DNA of 64,000 nt from Datisca glomerata (taxonomy: Eukaryota > Streptophyta > Magnoliopsida > Cucurbitales > Datiscaceae). Shown here in pieces: positions 21,590-33,984 of this stretch (its first letter is position 1; every line of letters starts with the position of its first letter). Made by a program: the position numbers and the translations under genes. The notes under the pieces were generated by a model that worked only from the letters and a program-made list of their open reading frames with translations, made no database searches and was not told the origin of the DNA. The stretch covers positions 1,627,150 to 1,691,149 of the forward strand of contig QANY01005074.1 in assembly GCA_003255025.1 (NCBI GenBank), in the 5' to 3' direction.

Positions 21590-22860
21590 ATCCAACATTT
21601 CAATCCACATTTGTAGCACCCCCACCCAACAATTCAATCATGTCCACAAATTATGTCAACCCACATTTCTAGCGCTCACAAATCATCATAGAAGAAAATT
21701 TTAACATAATATTCAAAATCCAACCCTACCAACATAAACAAATCTAACAAAAATACAAATTCAACATTTTAATCCACATTTCTAGCACCCCCACATTTAT
21801 AGCATCCCCCCCCCCCCACATTTGTATCGACCTGCTGCTGATAATACTCAGCCACATAATCTTCTAGACTTGAAGCCAACGAGCAAGAAAATAACTCATG
21901 AAACCATTAAAAGCCAAGCAAACCCTATTACTAACACAAACAAAATTGAAAAGTTACCAACGTAAATTTTCCTTGACCATCTCTACATGAAGTCCTTAAC
22001 TACTTTTGTCCACAGTCAAATAAGGCCAGTGATCATATTATAGGACAAAGAAAACTACACCCAATATTATTGATCATATTATAGGACAGAGCATACTACA
22101 CCCAATATTAGTTATCATATTATAGGACAACGCAAACTACACCCAAAATCTGCCAAACCAACTAGTACATTCAAAATTCAAACATCTATTTAAATCATCC
22201 ACACTACCATGAGGACGTAAATTAAGGTTTAAAAATAAGGGAGAGAGAATAAGTCAAAAGCAAAGTTAAGAGAATAACTTAAATTCTTTTTTTCTCAGCA
22301 TAGAATAGATTAAATTCATAAATTAAGTGGGAACATATGCAATATGAATATGAACAAGAAAGTTTTAAAAAAGAAAATAAAAAGTAAGTACCTCGAACAA
22401 CAATAAATGCAGTAATAAAGATCATATCATATACTAATAAAATAAAATATCAAGAAATTGGTTCTTCAAAATCTAGAAAAATAACTTGACTCAAAACTAA
22501 AAGCCAAGAAAATAAATGCACATATAACATTTCAATCATGCCCGGCATTTATGTCAGCCCACATATCTAACTCCCACAATACTAATCATCATATGAAAAA
22601 AGTTTAACATAATATTCAAAATCTAAACTCACCAACATAAACAAATCCATATAACTTTAGATTTTCAAAAAAGAACATAGTAAAAAGGCAAACCATAAAA
22701 CTTTAGATAAAATCACAAACAACAAATAACATTCAAAATCCAAACTCACCAACATAAACAAAAGATAACATCACAAAAAACATCAATAAAAATTAATCCA
22801 AAAAAGAACATATTAAAAAGGCAAAGCATAAAACTTTAGATTTCCTCCTTTGAAATTTGA
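21590..22860. repeat. Diverged internal direct duplications inside the CACTA element
   Basis: Phrases such as AACATTTCAATC(C/A), TTTAACATAATATTCAAAATC, CTCACCAACATAAACAAA and AAAACTTTAGAT recur at about 21590-21760, 22520-22680 and 22720-22850, indicating successive local duplications of intron-like sequence. A pure C tract lies at about 21806-21818. No conserved protein frame was seen. Confidence 0.6.
22031..22153. repeat. 41-bp tandem repeat, three copies
   Basis: Copies start at 22031, 22072 and 22113, each with ATCATATTATAGGACA and ACTACACCCAA. Confidence 0.85.
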
Positions 22861-22977
22861 GCAAAAAATGAGAAGATAAGAGAAAGAAGAGGCAACCAAG
22901 AATACACCTCTTTCAACTTAAGTAGCAGCCACTAACTTTTTTCCTTTGCAAGGCAAAAGTGAAGAAACATTGTCTGA

Positions 22978-23052
22978 CCATGTGCATAGTAGGAACAAAT
23001 ATATATATAACCAACCCATGTGCATAGTAGGAACAAATATATATAACCAACC
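22978..23052. repeat. 38-bp tandem duplication
   Basis: Two copies of CCATGTGCATAGTAGGAAC followed by AAATATATATAACCAA start at 22978 and 23016. Confidence 0.8.
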
Positions 23053-24035
23053 AGCACACTACCTAAATCCAAACTAGCAACACACAAGAATAGAAACTAA
23101 TCACATAACCAAAATCAAATATTAATGTATCCAAATAAAACACTTTCTTTTTTAAAAAAAACCAGATCAAATGTTAATTAAAGATGTCAATTACTGACTT
23201 GAGCAAGTCTGGAAACTCCTACTCTCTGTCATGTAGAGAACATACCAAAATTCACACGTTGAACAAAGAGAATTTTCCTATTTGAAATCAAGCTAAGATT
23301 GCTTGGACATATAATTATTGAAATAGTATATAGAGATCTTGATTACAAATAATAACTTTTTGTCTTCTTTCTTTTGAAGTTGAACATATCTTCTCTAGTT
23401 GAACAAATTCAGTAGTAGAAATCTTAAAAACTCATTATGATGAAAATACCCAACAATGAACTCTAAGATTTCATTCATCAATGAAAACATTTACTTGTTT
23501 GAGTAAGAAATTTGAAAATAATTTTGGCTGATGTATTTCAAAGACCAAAAGCTAGATATATATTTTCTTTGCATTCAACTATTTTCTATTGAAATTGACA
23601 GCTAATTAGAGTATCATCTCCGATAAGGGCAAGAAATAGACAAGTACAAAGAAATCTAGGGATCCAGGGTTTAGCATCCAAAATGGATCAAACTACCTAG
23701 AGTTGTAGCATCTTTTGTACCAGTCCCCTCAGAAACCAAACTTTCCCAAATCATCATAAAAGCAACCCTAAAATCCTTCTGAATAGTCAAAAAGATAAAA
23801 AAAAAACTATAAAACCCTAATTAACTTAGACAAACCTCAGAAAAACACAAAAACCAGACAAAAATCAGACATGAATTTAAGATTAAAACTCACCTTGGAA
23901 GAAAAAAGGTCACTAAGTAGCAGCACTAATGAGCCAAAAATCAAATATTCATACAAAAGAATAAGAAAATCAAAACCAAATAAAGCCTAATGGAATTAAA
24001 TACAGTACCATTTAACATTAAGAGAATATACATAC

Positions 24036-24139
24036 TTAAAGCTTCTAAGTGTTGTCTTTTGCTAGAACCAGGGGGTCTTCCTCTAGTCTTCTTCGAAGTC
24101 GGCGAGATCGATCTACCGGAAGGAGCTGGCGAGAACTAG
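24036..24139 (-). pseudogene. AHL-like: Probable captured AT-hook exon of an AHL protein gene
   Basis: The minus strand encodes FSPAPSGRSISPTSKK, then TRGRPPGSSKRQHLEAL, followed by a GTATGT donor. The RGRP core with the following PGS.K.Q.LEAL pattern is the AT-hook exon end of plant AHL (AT-hook motif nuclear-localised) DNA-binding proteins. A TAG lies two codons before the first FSP, so the exon is truncated or broken upstream. The next AHL exons (the PPC domain) were not recognised downstream. It sits at the right edge of the CACTA element, beside the copia junction. Confidence 0.6.
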
Positions 24140-24142
24140 CTG

Positions 24143-24932
24143 AATATTCAATGCCATCTTTATTTTGAAAACTATTCAATACCATCTTTCAGTAAAGCAT
24201 TTCTTCCAATGCTTGTACATCAACCAAGGAGAAGTGTCCTAAGACACCTCAGGAGGAAAAGGATTTGAAAAAGGTTCCTTATGCTTCAGCGTTCGAGAGT
24301 CTCATATATGTCTTGTTGTGTACGAGATCGGACATATGTTATGAACTAAGAATTGTCAGTCGTTATCAATCAAATCCTGGTTTGGAACAGTAGATTGCAG
24401 TAAAGTGCATTGTCAAGTATCTTTGAAGAATGATAAATTATATGTTTATTTATTTAGGAGGAGACGTGAACCCCGCTGAATATACTAATTTTGATTTTCA
24501 ATCAGAGAGGGATAGTCGAAAGTCAACATCATGATCAGTATTGACCCTAGATAGAGGAGATGTGGTCTGGGGAAGTAATAAACAATCTAGTATTGGGAAG
24601 CTGTGAAAGAAGTGGTATGGCTTAGAAAGTTATATATTGATCTGGATGTAGTTTCAGGTATGGATAAGCCATTGATCTTGTACTATGATAACAGTGAGAC
24701 AGTAGCTAATTCCAAGGAACTGAGGAGACACAAGAGGGATAAGCACATTGAGAGGAAATAACATCTTGTAAGAAAGATTGTGCACCAAGAAGATGCGACT
24801 GTTACGAAGATATCGTCAGATCAAAACCTGCTTGATCCTTTTACCAAGACACTTCCTGCGAAGTCTTTTTGGGTCATGTGCAAAGTATGGGGTAGAGAGA
24901 AATGCCTCATTTGCTTAGGGAAAATGAGAGAT
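24143..24932 (+). pseudogene. Copia reverse transcriptase end and RNase H remnant
   Basis: Frames encode KCPKTPQEEKDLKKVPYASA, then SRYQSNPGLEQ, ...GGDVNPAEYTNFDFQSE, DVVWGSNKQSS and, after frame changes, the RNase H C-terminal region to a purine-rich tract just before 24933. This is the C-terminal part of copia pol; the minus-strand element at 56.5-57.4 kb has the closely related PKTPQEKEDLTKAPYASA. At least four stops or frameshifts are visible. A short duplicated phrase TATTCAATRCCATCTTT (24147 and 24175) marks the left junction. Confidence 0.8.
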
Positions 24933-27045
24933 TGTTGGGCATAGTGCCCTCAAAGCATGTGTAAAAATATTTTTAATTTGAAATTAATAAAATTACATTT
25001 TTCTTATAATTGTCCTTTTGAATTATTATCGAATAATTTGTATGAATATTTGAAAATTCCATATTCGTTAACGAGACTGTGATCTTGTATTAGTACGAGA
25101 TAATTAAGATCATAGATAATGAATAAAATAATCCGTAACATATTAAAGTAAAGAATCTTTAATGAATGGTTGCTAGTACGATTCGCTAAATATCTTGAAT
25201 ACAAGTGATCTATATCTAGATCACTGATGTGGATAGACATCTTAATGAAAGTATTTATATAATTATATTATATAGGACATGAACAATGTGGATTAATATC
25301 TTTATTAACTTATTGTTTATCATAAAGATTTAATATACATCAATCTGATGATAATATATATATCAACTAAATCCTGAGTAGTCATGAACTCATTTACATG
25401 TCTACTGGATCTTTTGATTCACTCATTAAGGTTTGTTTGTAAAATAGACTAGTGACTTTTGATTTAAAGGTTTAATGATATGGATGGCTGGAAACATGAT
25501 CTTACATGGTTTGAAATCTAAGCTTTCCTAACGGATCGTATATCGGTTTCTTTAAGTGCTAAATTTAAAACTGAATGCTTATTGAGCTCAAATTTATAAT
25601 GTGATTATAAATTGACCATTCACTAGTGATTTAATGGTACTTAAGGATCAAGAGACAATTAGAAGGGTACAATAGTAAATTTAACCAGTTCTAATTTATA
25701 AACCAATAATTGGAGGATAAAACTACATGAAGTGATTATATCAATGGACTACAAGAGATTATTCTATAAATATATTATGTAATTACTAAGAGTGCAATTT
25801 CATACTTATAGTGGAGTAATAATGGAATTAATAAATAAGGTTATTCAATTAAAGAGTTTAATTAATAATATGATTTATTGGCGCTTAGAATTATGGGTCC
25901 ATGGTCCTCGAGCAACCTATGTACTACACAATTTAGGGTGTGAATATTTCAGGACATAAGAAAATGACTAGTTTACAAAAGGAATTAAATTTATGGGGTA
26001 AGTATATAATTATGAGATAAAATGTGAAATTAATTGAGTAAGAATTAATTAATTAAATTATTTATTGAAATTACAATTAAATAATTAGATCGATTAGGTT
26101 TGTATTAATCGAGAAGTGAGACAATATATTCGATTTATGAAATTAAATGATATTAAATTATTATGAGATAATAATTTAAATTTGAATTAACTAATCAGTC
26201 AATTTTGAAGTAGCAAATAAATTAGTTGATATGTGTGATCAGATAAGTTAATATTGAATTAATTGATACCTAGATACTTGTCTGATTAAAATAAAAAATA
26301 AATTTATAAAAAATTATCACGTGGCATGTTGGACTGCCCTCTATCAATCACTATTTTTTGAAATCAGGGATTGATATGACACACTGTATTGCCCCATGGC
26401 ACTACGGTGGAACATAACACAATACAATGCCACACGGTACAATACAATGCCACACGGCACTGTAGTGTGGCACATACTGTAGTGGGTCCCAATCCAGTGC
26501 CACATTTATAAATAATTTATTATTTTTTGTAAACCCTAAAATCTAATGAGCCTTAACCCAGAATATATATGTATATTATGCTACTGGCCTCATTGAAGCA
26601 ACTTATGTGATTAATTGTTAATCAAAGGCTCTGCAAATTCTCCAATTCTCTCTCAAAGCCCTGTCTCAAAAAGTCCTTCTCCCAATCTCTAGATGTCATG
26701 TGTTAAGTACATCTAGAGATAAAAAAAATATTCTTGAATTACTCTACATGCCTACACACGTTCTAGTGTGTTCGAGGATTGGTTCGAAACACCTTGGTGT
26801 GGATCTCACAGTCTATTGTTCGTGGAATCTCAAGTTCATTGTTAGAGAGGATGTTTGATAGACTCAAGAGGTGTGTGATCCCTTTGTTTGTATGTCTATA
26901 ATTTAATGTATAGATGTATAATGGATCCGATGATAAAAATTGTTTTTCATTAAAAATTATTTGTTGGAACCTTAGTGTGGCAATTGTTTTCTGATCGATA
27001 AGTTTTTTTTACTAAACACCTCTGCTGCACGCGCATTATGAGATC
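24933..27045 (+). mobile_element. Copia 3' LTR, about 2.1 kb
   Basis: It starts TGTTGGGCATAGTGCCCTC right after the purine tract GGGAAAATGAGAGAT. Internal blocks match the LTRs at 6043-8270 and 54364-56474 in order. A stretch rich in CACTGTAGTG/GCCACACGG motifs lies at 26380-26500. The 3' end is estimated near 27045 by alignment with the minus-strand copy. No 5' partner LTR was recognised in the window. Confidence 0.75.
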
Positions 27046-27049
27046 TATG

Positions 27050-28725
27050 TTTAGTTATTTAACTGACCTAGTTACATATGGGTCACCTAGGGAATGGTGT
27101 AACAGTAATGATGCAAAAAGAAATTTGGGTTATTTGTTTATAATACCAGAATGAGAATTGTTTGTAAGTATAAACATTGTATTCATGGAAGAAGACTATA
27201 TTTTAAAAGGAATATCTAGACACAACACAAACTTTGATGAATTTAGCAATAATGTGTGTGTCAGGCAATCCAGGTTGTAATAGATAAGGCCAGAAGTTAG
27301 TGAGAATCCAGTTAGTCAAAAAAATAAGAATAAAATAGTTCATAGTACTACACAACCTTGTTGTAGTGGGAGCATTTCTCATTCATTTGAGAAATAAATC
27401 CCAGTCGAACATGAGCTAGATCTGAATCATTACATCATAGTAGGAGGGGATCATGGTCAACTGAGATATTCATGTTCAAAGGAGACACTTTCAATCCATC
27501 TAAGAGGAACATGACTCAGAGCCCATTAACTGCATAGAGGTTTTACATGATGAAAAGTAAATCATTGGTTTCAAGCAATGAAGTTCGAAAATGATTCCAT
27601 TAACTCTTATGGAGTATGGAAGCTTGTAAAAGCTCCTAGAGTATTGGGTGCCTGAAATCTACAAGCGGAAGCGAGATGTATACGCATAGTCAAGACCTTC
27701 AAGGCTAGACATAATGCATAATGGTATACTTAGAGAGAGGATGTTGAGTATAGCATATCATTTTTACTAATAATCATACTCATGTATATAAAGATATTGA
27801 TTGCAGTTCATCTCGTTTATGAATTTTGACAAATTGATGTCATGAACACTATCTTGTATGGTGATCTTGAAGTGGATTTCTTTATATCTGAATTTTTGGA
27901 TTTATCGCTAAATGAAAAAAGTTATGATATACATGATACATTAGTCTAGCCGTGAACTTAAGCATGCATTGACGACTTAGAACATTGTGTTGATCATGTA
28001 ATCAAAGTTTTGATTTTGATCAAGGTCATAATGAGCCTTGCCAGTACAAGAGAAAGGAAGAAAACATAATGATTTTCTTGGTGTTTATGTAGATGATATT
28101 TTATCATCAGGAATGATGTATGATTAAATGTCAACAATAAAGCCATGTTTGTTTGAACTTATAATATCAAAGACTTTGAAAAAATTGGTTTTCATTTTAG
28201 CTAAGAATTGGGTTCTTTGGAGACTTAAATATAGAATAATGTGTTTATCCTGCACTCTCTACATAATAATATGTTGTATGGGTGTGCAATGCAAGATTCC
28301 AGGAAATGACTTGTTACCATTTTAGGTTTGGGTATTTTGTCAGTGTCTTATAACCTATAGACAGTTCCGTTATTTTTTATAGGCTTAGTCAACATACATC
28401 TTAAGTATGTTATAGTGTACACCTTATGTATATTTTGCAGTAGACTTAGTCATCATACATTAGTCAAATCCATGAAGAGTTCATTGGATAGTTGTGAAGC
28501 ATATACTCAATTATCTTAGAAGAACGAGAGATTATGTGCTTGTATATCATGGCGAGAATCTCATACTAGTTATGTATATGGATTCAAGTTATCAATTAGA
28601 TTATTTCAGCGGTAGAACTTGGTAGACCCATTTATGAAGACATTAGCCGCAAAAGTCTTTGGATCACATGTAGAGAACGTGGAGGTTAAGCTGGTTGTAA
28701 ACGTGCTTTAGGAAAAGTGGGAGAT
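27050..28725 (+). pseudogene. Badly decayed copia pol (reverse transcriptase to RNase H)
   Basis: Short surviving blocks are QIDVMNTILYGDLEVDFF near 27835-27890 (copia QMDVKTAFLNG region), FLGVYVDDILSSG near 28073-28112 with the YVDD catalytic motif, and the RNase H tail (LADPFMKTLAAKVFGSH near 28615-28665). All are separated by many stops. The block precedes a purine tract AAAAGTGGGAGAT and an LTR start. It lies directly after the 2.1-kb LTR and is a different, older element. Confidence 0.7.
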
Positions 28726-29250
28726 TGTTAAGATTGTGCCCTAAAAAGCGCTGAAGTTCTATTCTATTTATTGAGACATTTAATTCTAATTAATAATCAA
28801 TAGTTTATTCTTATATTATGTGCAATACATTCTTATAAAAGATCCACAAACATAATAGTACTTATTTTGTGGGTCTTATGTAGTTTAGTTAGCTCATGGG
28901 AATAAGATATTTAACCAATGGTACTTTATGACAAATATTTAATTTCACAGTCTAGTAAAGTTTAACATTTTACTAACAAAGACTGTAGTACATCAACTCT
29001 ATTATGTAAAGTGACTTACTTTTTTACTAGGTAGAGTACTTAGTTAATGTACTAGTGCATTTGAAATATATTGAAATGACTAATGAGTATGATTTTCAGT
29101 AATGTATTATTAAATGAAAATCAAGACTCATTGTTATTATTTTATGAAAATAAAACTCTAATTGAGATTTTCAAATTAGCAATAAATATCCATTTCAAAG
29201 CTGAAAAGCTAAAATCAATAGTTTTTCATTTTTTAAAGAATAGAAATTAA
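28726..29250 (+). mobile_element. LTR start of the decayed copia
   Basis: TGTTAAGATTGTGCCCTAAAAAGC follows the purine tract and parallels the start of the 2.1-kb LTR family (TGTTGGGCATAGTGCCCTC). The 3' limit is not visible; 29250 is a guess from where base composition changes. 29250-29427 is unassigned AT-rich sequence that flanks the next insertion. Confidence 0.5.
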
Positions 29251-29427
29251 AACCGACGCTCTAATTAATGCCGTAAAATTCATATAAAGACATATCTAAA
29301 GTAAATCACAGCCCATAAGAATACATGATCCAGTAATTAATCACAACTTTTTACAATATAACTGTGTATGTCAAAGAAATACTTACCACTAAGCTTCTCA
29401 AACATGACTTGGACTCCTAAAATATAT

Positions 29428-29797
29428 TAGTGGACATGGATGTATTGAGGTCACTTGTGGTAAACCTCAGAGAGACTAATTCACACAAAATACTTGGATT
29501 AAAAACTTTCAAACAAAAGCTTACAGTATATAAAAGTAAACTCACAAACACTATTTGTCTATCTCAAACTCTCTCTATGATTCAGAGAAGTTGTTTCCAC
29601 TCCACTACAGTTTTCCTACTCAACATCCATTTATTTATAGTATAATATGGAGAGACAAGTTGCAATACAATTCAAATTTTTACACACACCTCCGATGGCC
29701 ACCCCTAAGAATAGGATGGTGTAAAGTCATTACTAGCTCTAAAATTTTGACTATTTACTTCTTACTTTCACACTCCAAAGTTTACTTATTTTCAACA
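29428..29797 (-). mobile_element. 3' LTR of the 4.9-kb copia
   Basis: 370 bp, aligned throughout to 33985-34351 with scattered substitutions and small indels. The plus-strand ends are TAGTGGACATGG (first TG mutated) and TTTTCAACA. Confidence 0.9.
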
Positions 29798-29812
29798 TCC
29801 CCCCTTAAACTT
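29798..29812 (-). other. Polypurine tract of the 4.9-kb copia
   Basis: On the minus strand, GTTTAAGGGGGGA directly precedes the LTR start TGTTGAAAA, as expected for plus-strand DNA priming. Confidence 0.85.
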
Positions 29813-29814
29813 TG

Positions 29815-30250
29815 ATTCTTTTTCATCATTCCAAGCATTACCTTCATTCTTGAAAACACATCATGCTTGAGCGGCTTTGTGAATATGTCAGCGAGTTGAT
29901 CATATGCTCTGCAAGATAGCAGTTCCACTTCTTTATTCTTCACATGCTCTCTGATGAAATGATAACGAGTATCAATGTGCTTGCTTCTTTCATGGTGCAC
30001 TGGATTCTTTGCCATTGCAATCGCTGAACGATTATCAATGTAGATCTCAGTGGGATCATCTTGTGGGAATCCCAAGTCTTTCATCATGTTTCTAAGCTAT
30101 ATTCCATGACAAATTGCTGAGCTGGCTGCAACACACTCGGCCACACATGATGATACTGTCACAATATCTTATTTTTTCGAAGACCATGTAAATGCAGTAT
30201 CTCCCATAAAGTAGACAAAATTTGTCGTACTTTTTCTTTCATCCAAGTCT
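29815..30250 (-). pseudogene. RNase H region of the 4.9-kb copia
   Basis: The minus strand encodes IYIDNRSAIAMAKNPVHHER, then SKHIDTRYHFIREHV and DQLADIFTKPLKHD. This is the conserved copia RNase H C-terminal region (pattern DN.SAI..., KHI, LADI.TK). A frame break near 30090 separates it from the upstream half, which encodes a CVAECVAASSA-like stretch. Confidence 0.9.
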
Positions 30251-30255
30251 CTTCC

Positions 30256-31250
30256 TCAATCACTATCAAAATATCTGATAGTACCTTTAATGTACCGAAG
30301 TATCATTTTTACAGAATTCAGATGAGACTGGTCAGGAGTCTCCATATACCTGTTGACTAGTCCAACTCCATAGAGTATATATAGTCTAGTGCATGTTAGA
30401 TATCTCAAACTTCCAACCAAGCTTTTGAAATAGGTTGGATCAACATCTCCTTGCATATTCTTCATTAGTTCTATTCATGATTTAACAGGAGTAATAACAG
30501 GATTAAAGTTCTCCATGCCAAATTTCTTGAGTATCTCCCTTGCATAGTTACCTTGGGATATGAAGATTCCTTCCTCGCTATATTTAACTTCAATGCCAAT
30601 GAAATTAGCCATAAGACCAATGTCCGTCATTTTAAATTCATGAACCATACTCTTTTTGAAAGAGTCAAACATGGTTGGATTGTTACCTGTGAAGACCAAG
30701 TCGTCAACATATAAGCATGCATATAACATACTACCATCAACTTTTTTCTTCTATAGTGCATGCTCATAGGGACACTTATTAAAACCATTATTTTGGAAGG
30801 AAGAATCTATCCTCATGTTCCAAGCACGAGGAGCTTATTTCAATTCGTACAAGGATTTCTTTAGCTTGTACACCTTCATTTCTTGGCCTTTATTCACATA
30901 TCCAAGTGGCGGGTCCACATAGATTTTTTCTTCAATAAACCCATTCAGAAAAGCTGACTTTACATCCAGATGATAGATCTTCCACCTCTTCTGTGCTACC
31001 AGTGATATCAGTAGTCTAATGGTCTCAAGTGTGGCAATGGGGATAAAGACTTCTCCATAGTCAATACCTTCTTTCTGCTTATAGCCTTTTGCTACAAGTA
31101 TTTCTTTGTGTCTTTGGACTTCTCCTTAAGCATTTCTCTTTATTTTATAAACTCACTTTACTCCAATAGACCTGCGGTCTTCTAGGAGAATAGTGAACTC
31201 TCGTGTTTTATTCTTTTCAATTGATTCAATTTCTTCATCCATTGTTCTTC
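30256..31250 (-). pseudogene. Reverse transcriptase of the 4.9-kb copia
   Basis: 30729-30475 encodes LYACLYVDDLVFTGNN with intact YVDD (codons at 30711-30700), then FKMTDIGLMANFIGIEV; 30465-30256 continues with FKSLVGSLRYLTCTRLYIL. Upstream, 31070-30830 encodes, in broken frames, the region with the first catalytic Asp (KSAFLNGF and YVDPPLGY-like blocks). Stops at about 30470, 30750 and 30830 prevent one continuous protein. Confidence 0.85.
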
Positions 31251-31371
31251 TCCATTTGTCTTCTTTGTTAGCTTCATCAAAGCTAATTGGATCATAATTC
31301 ACCTGAAGATAGAATAGTGTAAACTCATCATCATATATGAGATCTGTATTCTTATATAAATCTTCTAGATT

Positions 31372-32250
31372 TCAGACCCTTCTTGTCCTCATATAAGACA
31401 TTTCTCCTGCCATTAATTCAGGAGTTTCAATTATTCTTGGTGAGGGTTGAACACTTTGTGGTGTCCATGGCTCTTCTTCTCCTGGTTGAGCTGATTCTTC
31501 TTCTTCAACAATTAACTTTGCATTCCTGGAAGATTCAGCATTATCCCAACTCCAGGATTCACTTTCTTCAAAAATTACATCTCTGCTGTAGAATACTCTC
31601 TTGGTGACTAGGTTGTACAACTTCTATCCCATGGTTTTGTCACCATATTCAACAAGGATAAAATTCTCTCTTTCACCCTCGAGCTTTGTTCTTCTGGCTT
31701 CTGGGATTTTTGCATATACAATGCATCCAAAAACTCTAAGATGTCTCACACTAGACTTGTGAGTACTCCATGCTTCTTGAGGTGTCATATCCTCCAAACT
31801 TCTTGTGGGACACCGATTCAGTAAATACACTGCACATGAAACTGCTTCAGCCCAAAAACTCTTGGGCAACAACGTTTCCTTCAACATGCTCCTAGCCATG
31901 TTAAGGAGTGTACAGTTCTTTCTCTCAGCTACACCATTTATCTGTGGAATCTATACTAGTGTGAACTGATGTATGACTCCATGTTGCTTCAGGAATTGTT
32001 CAAACTCATCTGAGCTACATTCTCCACCTTAATATGATCTCAACATCTTGATACGATAATCACTTTACTTTTCGACATGATCTTTAAACTCTTTGAAGTT
32101 ATCGAACACTTCTGATTTCCTCTTTAAGAAATATACCCAAGTTCTTCTATTGTAATCATCAGTGAAGGTGAGAAAATAAGTCTTATGTCCATTTGATTAT
32201 GGATTCAACGAAACACAGACATCACTGTGTACTAATTCAAGTGGGACAAA
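31372..32250 (-). pseudogene. Integrase core and C-terminal region of the 4.9-kb copia
   Basis: 31899-31624 encodes [20 protein letters not shown], then [20 protein letters not shown] and [18 protein letters not shown]. Upstream at about 31990-31900 lie HGVIHQFTLV and [16 protein letters not shown] (integrase core, GxxER.N pattern). 31620-31372 encodes the acidic linker after integrase (VFYSRDVIFEES). Stops at several points. Confidence 0.9.
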
Positions 32251-32298
32251 CAAATTCTTACTTCTAATCATGTGATTAATAACTCCAAAATCAAGAAA

Positions 32299-33398
32299 CT
32301 AAATTCCTTGATTTTGTTCAATTAAGTTATATGCCATCAAGCTCATCGAGTCTCCAGCAGCTAATTCTTTCTCTACAAAGTTAGCTCGGTCACTAACTTC
32401 ATTTGCTGGTGGTGATCTACATTCATTGATATAATGACCATATTTATGGTAATTATAACATTGAATGTTTCTTTTGTCAAAATTTGGATGATTGTTGTAA
32501 CCGCCTCTTCTTCCTCTTCCTCTACCTCTTGGGATGTTGTACTGATGTCCCATGTGGTTTTGTTGTCCTCTATTGCTTTGTTGCCTTCCATAGTTTTATT
32601 GTCCTCTTGGTCCTCTAAAGAATCATTTTCCGCCTCTGCTTCTAGATTCTGAGTTACGACATTGTCGCCTATGTGATGTCGATGTTCCCCATTGTGTATG
32701 CCTCTCTGTATTGAGGTGCAGCTTTGACTGTAATGCCTGTTCTAAGACTTTATCTTCACTTCTTCTTGTTAGTTTCAGCTCATGAGCTTATGGTGAACCA
32801 ACAAGTTCTTCAACAGACAGAGTCATTAAATCCTTAGTTTCTTCTAAGACAACAACAATGTAATCAAATTTTGGATTTAGGGATCGTAAAATTTTCTTTG
32901 AAATGGTCATGTATGTAAGATTTTCTCCATTCCTTCAGATCTGGTTGGCAACCATCATAACTCGTGTATATATTCAAAAATTGATTCTGAAGATTTCATA
33001 CGTAAGAATTCAAATTCACCTCGTAGAGTTTGAAGGAGAATTCTCCTCACTTTGTCAGCTCCTTTGTATGTCCTGTGAAGAATATCCCAAACTTCTTGAG
33101 ATGTTTGAGTAGCAGCTATAATTTTGAATGTCGATTCATCAAGTACTTGATAGATGATAGACATTTTTTTACAATCCTTCTTTTTGTTACTCGAAGAACT
33201 GTTTTGTGTGCTTCAGGCAAAGCTATTTCTTCTTCTTTTTGAAGTAGTCTCTTCATACTTATCTTTTACGATGTCCATAACATCTTGAGAACCTAGTAAA
33301 TATCTCAATTGAATGCACCAATTGCCGTAATTATCTTTGGTGAGTTTTGGAACATGCACAGAACTATTGTTTACCATTTTCAAATTTGAACTTGACAA
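32299..33398 (-). pseudogene. Gag of the 4.9-kb copia with zinc knuckle
   Basis: It starts with ATG at 33398 and encodes VPKLTKDNYGNWCIQLR, then YLLGSQDVMDIVKDKYEE. 33164-32955 continues with AATQTSQEVWDILHRTYKG and LLQTLRGEFEFLRMK. 32553-32299 has a basic Arg-Gly-rich stretch and the knuckle CYNYHKYGHYINEC (CX2CX4HX4C complete). Frames change twice. Gag forms the virus-like particle that packages element RNA. Confidence 0.9.
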
Positions 33399-33968
33399 AT
33401 TTCAAATAGGAGGGAGAATTTGAAAAATCTGACAGCGCGGTTGAAACTAGAATCGTCAAAACCTTGGAAATAACTGGTCAGCAATTTTTAGATATTCTAG
33501 GCTCTTTCAAAATTATCAAAAATAATTTGAGGTCTCTTTGTAATTTCAGAAAGAACATGGGCTTTTCTCTAATTTGGAAGAATACAGGGGAGATTCTGGA
33601 AATTTCAAAACTTTGGGGGTATGTTGGAAAATTTTGAAACTTTAGATGATATGTCGATGACGTGGCAATGTTGATGATGTGTCACTGACTGCTGCTTGTG
33701 TGGTGAATCACTGGGTAATGACATGGCACACACCGAACTGGTTTTCTGGTCGTCTTCTCCGGCAAGATCCTGACAATTTTGATTTTTTTGTTCAAACATT
33801 GACCGGTTATAAATTCTTCGTATGAAATTTGTTTTAGCTGTGTTAGCTCTTTTTTATCGTATGGACTAGGGGAACACTCTGAAATGCTCAGAACTGAATT
33901 CTGGGCAACTCGTAATTTTGCGAAATTCGGGAAAGACTCTCTCTTCTTTCTTTCTGGATCTCCTGAGA
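33399..33968 (-). other. Leader of the 4.9-kb copia
   Basis: About 570 bp between primer site and gag. Overlapping short frames are present but none shows a known domain. Confidence 0.6.
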
Positions 33969-33980
33969 GCTCTGATACCA
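33969..33980 (-). other. Primer-binding site of the 4.9-kb copia
   Basis: Minus-strand TGGTATCAGAGC, an exact match to the usual plant initiator-Met-tRNA site, lies four bases from the 5' LTR. Confidence 0.9.
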
Positions 33981-33984
33981 CTAT

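Larger units (their letters stand above)
20397..24142. mobile_element. CACTA-type element with CTATAGCGTTT subterminal repeats
   Basis: The left end CACTACCATAAATAAAGGC at 20397 interrupts a copia gag frame. It is followed by about 550 bp of inverted short repeats. The next 3 kb has no transposase, several local duplications and, at its right edge, an AHL-like exon on the minus strand. I found no inverted copy of the terminus before copia pol sequence starts at about 24143, so the right end is lost or too diverged. The extent is therefore provisional. Confidence 0.6.

Noticed and set aside
22198..23070. CACTACCATGAGG (22202) and CACTACCTAAATCC (23054) as extra CACTA termini
   Set aside because: They are in direct orientation inside the element, and no inverted partners or subterminal repeats adjoin them.
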